A DNA stretch of 64,000 nt from NCBI GenBank assembly GCA_032358255.1, contig JAULBX010011100.1, positions 186,001-250,000 of the forward strand, read 5' to 3'. Positions 11,198 to 21,100 of the stretch are shown here, one piece after another (the first letter of the stretch is position 1; every line of letters starts with the position of its first letter). The translations under genes were made by a program, and so were the position numbers. The notes beneath the pieces are model-generated. The model saw only the letters and a program-made list of their open reading frames with translations. It was not told the origin of the DNA and ran no database searches. Source of the stretch: Heterotrichella gracilis. Lineage: Eukaryota > Sar > Xanthophyceae > Tribonematales > Xanthonemataceae.

Positions 11198-13843
11198 ATG
11201 CCAGCTGACGGTCTGCCGCCCAACCTGCGGAAACGCCCTAGGTTTATCATTGTCACTGATCTGGACTGGACACTGGTACGTCTGCTGCTGTGGGTCCTTC
11301 TGCAGCGGCTCAACCCTCATGCCTTCCAGCCTGTGCAGTGTGATGCACCCACCCGGCTTTTGCGAATACGCTGCGGTATACAAAGGCTCTATCTGGCTTT
11401 GATGTGTGTTGTAAGAACGTTCACGGTTGAACGAACCGGTGCCAGTCAAGGCCGCGCTGTTTGGTTGAAGTTTTTGCACCATCCCCAATTGCAGATCGAC
11501 CACACTGAGGCCCCAGACTTCCCTACCCTGCGTGCACTCAACGAGCTGTGGGATCACTCCTTTGCCAAGGACAGCTTGTTTGTGTACTCCACGGGACGCT
11601 CCCATGTCCTGTACAACGAACTCCTGGTAAGAAGATATTTTCATTTTTAGGCAAGGAAGCCTACCTGTCTTTAAAGCACCTGACTTTCTATCAAACCCCA
11701 CGTTACCTTGCCAAGCAATTAAGGTTATTGCGCCGGTTATCAAGGTTACTGCGCTGCATCCAGGGTGTCACAGCGCACCTGTTTGGCACACCAGGAGTTG
11801 GTGGCGCCAGCCAACCTACCCTGCAGTCTGCACCCAGCTTGACTCCTGTTTGGTTTCCCTTTAGACGCGCTACAAGATTCCTCTGCGGACCCCAGACGTG
11901 CTGGTGTGCTCCGTGGGCACCGAGATCTTCTTTGAGACCACCGGGGAGCCTGTGCCAGACACAGAGTGGGTTGAGCACCTCAGCTCGGAGGGGTGGGCGC
12001 GTGACAATGCAGTGGAGGTGGCCTCAAACTTCCCAGAGCTGCACCTGCAGGTGAGCACCCCACCTGAGCGGTAGGAACAAGAAAAGAGCGGAGAGGACGA
12101 GAAAAGGAAAAGTAAACTAGCGCTAGAGGTTTGCATCAGGCGGCACTTAGGCAGGCACTGCAGTTGGTGGCAGGCTTTCAAGCACCGCAGCCAGGCTTGC
12201 AGTCTGCCCCACTTGCCTTCCCTCAGCCAGCCTTGTTCTGGCGCTGTTGATACCACCTGGGCACTCGGCCAAAACCCTGAGCCTTGCTGTCATCCTGCAA
12301 CTGCGTGGTTTTTGAGCCACTTGAGAAGTACTGCGGCGCGTTGAGCGCAACTTGGTGGTGTATGCAGTGCGCTGGAGCAGCCACTGCCGTACATGGCTTC
12401 AGTTATTTGGCGCCTTCCACGCTACTGGCACTTTCCCCCCACCCTTGCGTCGCTTACGCACTCTGAAGCTCTGGGCAGTTGAGTCACAACCCTTATGACA
12501 ACTCTTTTGACAACCCTTTTGACAGGACTGGCACCCCGCAGGGCCCTCGTGAGCAACGGCCACACAAAATCAGCTTCTGGGTCAAGGTGCCGGGCACCGA
12601 CGACTCGCTGCCCCGGGAGCAAGTCTCCCAAATACTGGAGAGCTTGCAAGCAAAGCTGGATGCGGCTGGCCTCAAGACGCACCTCATCTACAGCGGGGGG
12701 GTCGACCTGGACATCCTGCCTGTGGGGGCAAGCAAGGGCAAGGCACTGGAGTACCTGCTGCACCAGGTGAGGCTAGGAGCTTGAATAGGACTGCAGCTAT
12801 GCAGCCCGTCCTTGTCTTGGCACGCTCCCTCAGCTTCAGCATATCAACTAAATCTTCAAAGGCTTGACACCACCACCGGGAGACGAGAAACCCTAATCCC
12901 TGAACCCTCTGCCGCTGCAGATCGAGAAGGAGGTTGGTGCGCCCACCGACGGCGTGCTGGTGTGCGGCGACTCGGGCAACGACATCGAGCTCTTCAAGGT
13001 GCCTGGCGTGCGCGGGTGTGTGGTCAGCAACGCGCACCACGAGCTGGCGGAGTGGGCCGACAGCAACAGCCACCTGCACAACATCTTCAAGGTGCGCTGG
13101 TGTGTCCGGTGGCGCACATGACTGTGTTCATTGAGGGTTGAGTGGTTGCATGCGCAAGGCAGAGGGGTGCCTTGCATGTGTATCAACTGCGTATTGATCT
13201 GTGATACACAGTTGACTATTAAGGTTTTCAAAATTAGCATAAGATTAGCATATGGTACAAAGAGTGCCATACGGTCAACTTCACCCAGCAGGATGTTTAA
13301 GGAGATTAAGAAATGATTTAGACAGTGCCAGAACCGATGAAACTGCTTGCATCGCATGTTCAATTGGATGCATATGCGGCTGATTGCTGGAGTGCATGTA
13401 TCTAACAACCAAAGGATCAGCAATGGATGGATTAGCTAATGTTGGCTCTTCACCTCGAGGGCCACATGGCTTTGGCATGGTACTAGCCGCTCACCTACTG
13501 GCCGCTCACCTGCATGGCGGAAATTCTCCTTGTCATGAGCAAATTGTTGGATAATGGGTCGGGGGAAATGCGGGCAAAAATTCTAACCGCCAGCCTGTAG
13601 TGAGCTAACCGTCTGCTGCCGCTCTTGCAGGCCACCGAGCCATGCGCTGCCGGCATCCTCCAGGCGCTGGCTCACTTTGACCTGGTCCCCGCTGAGGAGC
13701 AGCTGACCCCCAACCTGCAGCAGTACTTCCGGGTGCAGAAGATGCGCGACTCTGAGGGCGTCACCAGCGGCACCGACTATGAGAACGCAAAGCCCTGGGA
13801 GAAGTTTTACGCGAGCACGCTGGACAAGGAGGCAACTGAGTGA
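11198..13843 (+). CDS. Sucrose-6-phosphate phosphatase (SPP), catalytic domain only
   Basis: Six exons: 11198-11275, 11495-11626, 11865-12050, 12542-12766, 12921-13091, 13631-13843; 334 residues. It is a HAD-superfamily enzyme that dephosphorylates sucrose-6F-phosphate, the final step of sucrose synthesis, normally in the cytosol. Motif I is VTDLDWT (Asp21, Asp23), motif II is YSTGRS, the basic motif is ASKGKAL (Lys197) and motif III is CGDSGND (Asp224, Asp228). The string CSVGTEIFF is typical of SPP. Land-plant SPPs are about 420 residues and carry a separate C-terminal domain; here only about 60 residues follow the end of the HAD domain, so that domain is absent. The exon 4 start at 12542 was chosen because it keeps phase and joins to QRPHKISF as in homologues. 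The intron before it holds a short TTTTGACAAC tandem repeat. Confidence 0.92.
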
Positions 13844-15767
13844 CTGGCCAAGGACGGTGAAATTGCTGGGTGGTTTGGGGCATGAGGCAGCCTAGGGCAG
13901 GGCAGGGGGATGGGCAGGGGACACTTTGGGGCATGCGGTAGTTGACGAGAGGGCTTTTAAAGGCAGATAATCCTGTGACGTTGCCGTGTGTGGGTTTAGC
14001 GTGAGGGGTGCGGCTGAGTACGTGTATGTTTCTAGATGATAGTATAGGGGCCAAGGTGATGCTGCCATCGGGCGTGCATTGCTTTGCAATGCGCTGTTGA
14101 TTGTTTGCGGAATTAGAGGTTGCAGATTTTTTTGCAGCATCTCTTAGAAAAGCACGATTTATTACAAGTAGCAAATAGGGGACAAACATATGGATTCCTT
14201 TACTTGCTGGCATCCAACTGCAGTGCCAACAGTAAGGTTTGGGTTCCATCAGTGTCATTGCAATGACTTCTATCGAAGTGGTTTTAGTCATCTGGTAACA
14301 TGTTTTAACCTGGGCAATTTGGTTGCAAACTGGTCAATTGATTTTGTCAAAGAAGAGTCAATTGTTCTGGTACATCAGGCCGTAGTGCATATCATCAATG
14401 AGTGTGCACAGAGACGTGACTGCACTGCATGGGCTTGCATGGCCCTTCCTGCAGCTTTGACCTCGCCTTGTGCATTGCATCATGTGAGTAGGCAGTGGGT
14501 TGCCCAAGGAGATGGGCATTAGGATATATATAGAACTTTTATCACAATATTATTGTGGCAGCTGATATGTCACAGTGCTCTGTAGGGATAGCATGCTGTG
14601 TATGCCGTATGCAATCACGTGGTGCCCGACTATGTACATCAGTGACGCCACTGTATATGGGTGATATGGTGTACGCAGTGATTTACAAGTTGAAATTGGT
14701 GTACTCAGTGTGTGCATGAAATGTACACTGCTCGTGCACATTGGTGCATGTTGTTAGCGACTACATTTTTTGCAACTGGGGGGATCCTGCCACTTTCTGA
14801 AGGGCAATATGCGGCATGAGAGCTCTCTAGAGTCACTGACGTAGGCCTGGTGTTCCTCATAATTTCATTGACAGCTAGGTTGCGTTAACGTTTAGCACGG
14901 GTTGTTAAGTCATCATCAGGCTGAACTTAAAGCCGCCGCGGCATGGCATGCGTAGTATAGACTGGCTTAGTGAGTATCCTTTAATAAGACCCGGCTCGCG
15001 GCCCACAGCAACACTATGTGTGCACAACGATTTTGTGGTAATATTGGTTAGGGATGACTGACTCAGTGATGATCAGCTATTGCTACCGCAGCTCAGCCTG
15101 GTGATTGCAATGGCAGTTAGCATTATGGTGCGCAACTGGTGTATCCCGGATTTCTTCTTCAGAATCTTACAGCTACATGTTTCAGGCGTTACAATGTATA
15201 AATCCCATCAGTGCACATGTAAGTCCTGCGGCACACAAACTGTGTGTCCGGACCCCAACAATTTTGATGCAAAGAGCATATTATATGCAGCTAGGAAAGG
15301 TGGGGCCCTGGCCTAACAAATATATTATGAGCATTGCACCATCCTGCAGTTGCAGTGAGACATTGGTAAGCCTGTGCCGTGGCCTTACATGCCCTCCGCG
15401 TGAAATGAAATTAAATGCATAGGTTGCGACACTCGCACCGCCTGCTGACAGGCCGCATCGCATGAAAATGTCCCAGGTTGCCTGAGCAAATCATGCATGA
15501 CGATGCCTTGCATGCAATGTAATGCCAATTCCCATTGTGCAGCAATTAAATCCTACAAACGACCATCTGCTACAAAATGAAGCACTTTTTGCAATAATTT
15601 GGGAGATTAAGGTCCTTCAGGCAAGCACAGCGACTCAGACCATAATCGCAAGGATCCTTGCAGCTTGGCCTGGGCAGGCGTTGCTCTTGCAGTTCTGTAC
15701 GCTGACTACCTACTCCATCAAACGCCAACTCAAGCTTGGTTGCGATACTGCACCATGCTGGGGTTGT
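13844..15767. other. Convergent intergenic region between SPP and the EF-hand gene
   Basis: This is 1.9 kb between two converging genes. It is AT-richer than the exons and has many GCATGC and TGCATG words. I find no protein family similarity, tRNA cloverleaf boxes or long repeats in it. Confidence 0.5.
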
Positions 15768-17305
15768 TTAAGCCTCTGCAAAGCAACAAGGAGCAACAGT
15801 GAGATACACAGTGGTGCAGGTACAGGCCACAAATCTGGGCAATAGCACACACGCTTGCAAAATAGCTGCAATAATATTGACGGCGCAGAGATGACATATG
15901 CAGTGCCAGGATGGGGCTGGTAACCGCACAACATGTAGAACCGCATGCTGATACTGCTGTATTATTGGAGGCATGTAACTCATCAAGCAACTATCACAAC
16001 GCCTCGGGTTCGAGTTCATACCTGCCATCTTGGCGATGAGGTCTGGGAACTCCTCCCTCTCGACCTTACCATTATTGTTCGCATCAACCTCTGTGGAAGC
16101 AACCATCGTGTGTCAGTGTGGGCGCTATTGGGATGGCACAGTACCCTATTCCAATTCTAGTCTAAACCTTCCCAGTACAAAGGCATTGGCAGGGATCAAA
16201 AGGGCTCTGTGTCCCTACCGTTGATGAAGTCCTGGACCTGCTTCTCAGTGATGCTGACGCCCACTGAAGACAGCGCGGTGCTGACCTCAAATGGGGTCAG
16301 GTGGCCATCGCCATCCAGGTCAAACTCGTCAAAGATGCGCATGAGCGGGTCCTTGAAGGTTGTCTCTGGGATCCTCCTTTGGCGCTCCCACAGCTGCAAA
16401 ACCACCATCGCGCAGCATATGAGGGACAAGGAACACACTAGCTGCCCATAGCATGTCCAAGCATTAGGGTATCATCGGCTCGTGTGAAATCTACCCCCCA
16501 AGCACCACAGCACAGCTGCACAGATCACAGGAAAGGATGGCCAACGGCAAGGCAAAAGGAGTGCCAATTTATGGCACTGCATGGCAGGAGAAGAGATGCG
16601 ATAATCGCAGACGCCAAACCATGCAAGAACACCATCAACTTCCTATCTACTAGCTTGGGCCGCAACTGTAACTTGCAAGTCCCAACCCACAACTAACGTG
16701 CAGCAATTTTGCTCTCATGCCTGGAAATAGGAATCCAACAGCAACAACATTGCAAATCTGTCTGGACGAGCATGGCCATAGACAGCAGCATTCAAGCTTT
16801 CGATTAGCTTCAAAATACTGCATGTTGCATGCATATGTGTTCACAAGGGCGCCCCCTTAATGCCGGTTGCAAGCAAGGGTCCGATGAAACGGTTTACGCC
16901 GGCACTCAAGGAAACGTGATGAGTGAAACGAGATCTTGCTGATGGCGCCCTCCTGATGCCGGGAACAACGCAGGCACGTGCCAGCGCTGATCTACTTCGG
17001 AACCCACTGTGTATGGCCACAACACCAACGTGGGCTGTACGGTTTCCAAGCCCTCAAGTGGCGAAGGCAACACACGCTATCCGAGGCTTGCTTTCTGAGG
17101 CAGCACTTACCGAGGCAGCAAACTCCTTCAAACCGGGGATGCCCTTGCCTTTGGACTCACCCCCGGGCTGCACCGTGGGGACGGCGCACACGATGTGTGT
17201 CGCTGACCGCCGCGCTGCGATGGCACGGGGTTGCCGCGCCAACGCGCTTGTGATCCGCTGGCCCCGAAGGGCAGCAGGCGAGGAGAACAGTGCAGCTGCA
17301 GACAT
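15768..17305 (-). CDS. Plastid-targeted EF-hand calcium-binding protein
   Basis: Four exons on the minus strand: 17111-17305, 16219-16393, 16022-16090, 15768-15775; 148 residues. Residues 1-40 are rich in Ala, Ser and Arg without acidic residues and look like a chloroplast transit peptide. Two EF-hand loops follow: DLDGDGHLTPFE (residues 90-101) and DANNNGKVEREE (126-137), both with ligands at positions 1, 3, 5 and 12, so both should bind calcium. The intervening helix runs VSITEKQVQDFIN. The role is inferred as a small calcium sensor or buffer in the plastid; the target is unknown. Oddities are a 717-bp intron directly after the leader exon and a proposed terminal micro-exon of 8 nt coding the last two residues plus stop. 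That micro-exon rests only on phase and a good acceptor, so the exact C-terminus is less certain than the rest. Confidence 0.78.
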
Positions 17306-18107
17306 GGCGCGCTAGTTGTGACTAAGGCTCTAGCAAACAGTACACGGGCTCGGAGGGCAAACCAGGACGGTGGCAAGCCAAGTGATCTCTGCAAGGGTCG
17401 TTGATGCTACTATGCGTTTGGGTGAAGCTTGCACACTGCTGTCCTATAATATGTTCGCTCAAAAACGTATCTCTCCCACCCCAAAATATGGGATATCCAA
17501 ACCCCCATATCCCTACTCAGCACAGCGCTCACGACTCAGTACAAGTTGAGTCGTGAGTTTATTCTGCAGATCACCCACCATGGACCACAGTTGGAAAAGC
17601 ACAGAGAGTTGCAATATATTTACAGTGCTTGGGTCCGACCGTTACACCACTTGTTCGCCGCCTACTTGCCAACATGCCAAGTAGACTCACTCTGCACTCT
17701 ACAGTGTCATGACATGAGCCCAGGGCTCGATACGCTGTGTCTGATAATAGTAGCTCAGCAGTTGGAGAGTTTGGCACCTCACAGATATCACAAGTGCTCA
17801 AACACTCTCTAGCTGGGAAACCCTCTACCATAAAGGTTCAAGTGTGCCATGCAAATGCAACACATCACGATGCCCCGATGCATCACCTTGAACTACCTAT
17901 GCCTCCCACTGCAACCTTCCCCTGCCACTGAACCTCTCAGATTTGGTGCACCCCAGCAACTCCACGTGATAATTTGCCATCCACAGCCTGTCGCCCATAA
18001 CCAGCTTCATCCACCTTGGGTACACACAATAACCCTAAACCCTGAAACCTAAACCTGTCAAGGCGCTCAGACTACCGACTACCCCCTTCTTGGCCAGCAG
18101 CGGCGCC
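17306..18107. other. 5' flank of the EF-hand gene and 3' flank of BOP1
   Basis: Both neighbours are on the minus strand, so this holds the EF-hand promoter and the BOP1 terminator region. A spaced inverted repeat lies at 17528-17557, and a CCCTAAACCCT telomere-like tract lies near 18030-18058. No gene was recognised. Confidence 0.5.
17528..17557. repeat. Inverted repeat with 11-bp perfect arms
   Basis: CTCACGACTCA at 17528-17538 and TGAGTCGTGAG at 17547-17557 are exact reverse complements around an 8-nt spacer. The element lies about 220 bp upstream of the EF-hand start codon, where it could be a dimeric factor site or a cruciform. No function is shown. Confidence 0.85.
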
Positions 18108-21100
18108 TCAATTGCAGAACAGGCAGATGGTGGAGTCAGCCCCAGCTGAAAACACCCAGGGCTGCGTTGGGTGGAAAGCCACATCGAGCACCCCCTCATA
18201 GTCCACCATCTCGTGCCCCCTCAGGATCTTGACGGGCACAATCAGCGGGTTGGTGAGCAGGTCGTTGTAGACCATGCCGTGGAAAACGTGCAGGCTGGCG
18301 TCGTCTGAGGCTGAGGCAAATAGCGGGTAGGTTTTGTGGAAGGCCACGCCGCGCAGCGCGTGCTGGTGGTACCGCAGGGCCTTGTAAGGCTTGGTGGACA
18401 GGTCCAGGTCATACCTGTGGCGTCAGAAAGGGATTTAGGGCTTTAAATGTAGGGTTTAGAGTTTGGTGGATAGGTCCAGGTCATACCTGTGACGTGTAAA
18501 ACGGGAGGGCGCAGGAGTCAGCCAGGCATTGCAAACAGAAAAGTTGAATACTCAAAATAATATGGAGTCCACATACACAATATTCATATAATACTTTCTG
18601 CTTATTTGAGGAGCAGCAACAGTGCAGTGCAAGTGCGGGGAAGAGGCGATCAATTCCAATTGCCAATTGGCCTGCAGCATGGTAAGCTACACTACAAGCG
18701 AGCCCATTCAACCCGCACGCCTGCAGCAAGCACTGGCATGCCGGCGACTGTGTGGCTAGCCAAGCAGCATTCTCCCCACACAGCCACACACGTCCTCACA
18801 TCACCCTAAACCCTAAATCCAACTACCACTCACCACGCCAGCCGCTTGTCGTCCGAGCCCACAATCACGTGGTCCCCCGTGGGGTGCAGCGCGCAGCAGG
18901 TCACCCCTCCGCTGCCCGCCACCAGCCGCTTGGCCAGCTCCTGCTTGGCCAGGTTGTACACGCGCACGCTGTTTTGGGTGGCCACAAAGAAGAAGGGCTT
19001 GGTGGGGTGGAACAGGGTCTGCACCACGCGGCCCTTGTTCTTGCGGAAGGGGTTTTGGCTGGCGCGCTTGGACAGCTGGTGGACCAGCACCGCCTGCGGG
19101 GATGGGGGGAAGGCTGAGTGGGGATTTGCAGGAGCCGCGGAGGGTAATCAATTCTATTCACAGGGTGTTGGGAGAGTTTTGAGGTTGCTAAAAATTGGGG
19201 GGTTGTTTTTAGGGTCTTAATGGGGGTTGAGTAGGGTTTTGCTCCTAGGGTTTTACGGGGGGGGGGGGGGGGGTATACTGTTTTTCCGGGGATCGTTTTC
19301 TTTACTTGCGAACCGTTTTTTTGAATGTGAGCGCGCATTGCTCTGCACACCTCCGCTGCAGGGATGCTGCCCCTGTCCAGCGTGTAGTCTATGGCTTTTT
19401 GAGCCGCGACGGGTACATTATTATTCTATTCTATTCTAATTCTATTCACGTTTTCTCATTCGGTAATGACGAGGAATACATGAGAGGCATTTATTGGGGA
19501 TGGTGCTGCTGTATGCGGGAGACATGCACATGCCCCACGAACCTCCAAATGGCCTGCGCACCCACCTTGGTATTTCCTGTCGGCGCCACCGACGAGAAGT
19601 AGTCCCCCCTGGGATGCCAGGTGACATGGCGGATGTTGAAGTGGTGCTGGATTTCTACCCCGCCATCCTCACGCTGCTGCCAGCTGGCGAGCTCCGCATT
19701 GCCCGCCTCCCTCCCATCCAATGACAGCGCAGCCTTGGCGGCTGACTCGCCCTCTTCACCTCCAATGCCTGCGAGCATGGCGCAATGTCAGCGGGTCGTG
19801 TCGACCATGTATAAGCCCTTGTATGGGGTGTACAAAGGAACGCAACGCGGATTCTACCGTGTTGGTTATATGCACCTGAAGTATGGTGCATGTCAGAGGG
19901 TCAGAGGGACGATGCACAGCGACCCTCGCCTAGGAATGCGCAATGTTGTGTTGGTTGAAATGCTCCTGAGTTGTTGAAATACGTACCAACTTGCTATGTG
20001 CTGGATACCATGGAGGCTGTAGCACAAGCATGGTATCCAGCACAGCATGGTATCCAGCACAAGTAACCTTCAGAGTCCGCTGACACGCGCTGCACAGCCT
20101 GCCATGACCCATCCCTTCCTATATGCTTGAGGCACGGCGGCACCACAGGCGCATGCATGGCCACACAGCAACTCCTAGGTGCACCACAGAGCCGTGTTTG
20201 AAACCATGCATGCACCCTCAAAAACTGCCCACCACGCACCCGCATACAGCAGCACCACACGCTTGTCCACCGCCGCCGCAAACAGCCGCTTGGTTGCGTC
20301 GGGGCACCACGCCACGCAGCGCACCGGCGCCCCGAGGTCCCACACCTGCAGGCAGCGCCCCGTGCGCACGTGCCACAGCCTGGCGGTACCGTCCGCAGAC
20401 CCCGAGAGCAGCCATTGGCCGGTGGGGTCGGCGGACACGGACATCACCTGCGGTGTAGAGGGTTTAGGATTAGCGTTTAGGGTCGGGGGACACAGACGTC
20501 CCCTGCGGGAATAGAGATTGAAATTCAGGGTTGCGGATTATTTCCTTGAAGAGGTGAAACTTGGGTACAAGGTGGGTTGCATTAGTGCTCAGGTCACGGC
20601 CCCAGTGCGCCACATGCTGCAGCAGGTGTGCAACAGTGATGCAATGGGGCTATTGCTTTAGGCACATTTGTCGTGTGACCAGTGTATCGCACTATGAGCG
20701 GCATAGAGAGACTTGCAGGTCCTTGGGCATTGCAGTTTGGCATGATGGTGCAAAGGGTTAATACAATAGGGTGCAGAGCAGTTTTGCAGTGTACAACATA
20801 GCTTGCGTCCCGTTAATAAACCCACCCCCCTTTCGTTCCAACAGCACTCCTCCCTACCCATCCATCCCTCACCTTTGCCGTGTGCCCCGTGTACCGCAGC
20901 ATGAGCGCCATGGGGAAGGGCTGCAGGTCCTTGGGCTGCGGCAGCTTGGGCAGCAGCTTCTGGGGGTTGAGCTCCACGCGCCGCTTGCGGGCCCGGGGGC
21001 AAAGATACAGGTCCAGGCATCGCTCAAAGCGCTCGTGCAGGTAGCGCGCGTACTGCGGCACGTGGCGCAGTGCGGAGAAGGACTGGGGGATGAACTCGGG

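Noticed and set aside
14190-14522. Plus-strand frame of 110 codons between SPP and the EF-hand gene
   Set aside because: No similarity, biased composition or splice context. It is most likely chance.
16005-16025. GGTTCGAGTTC, similar to a tRNA B box
   Set aside because: No A box, acceptor stem or cloverleaf could be formed around it. It lies at an exon-intron border of the EF-hand gene.
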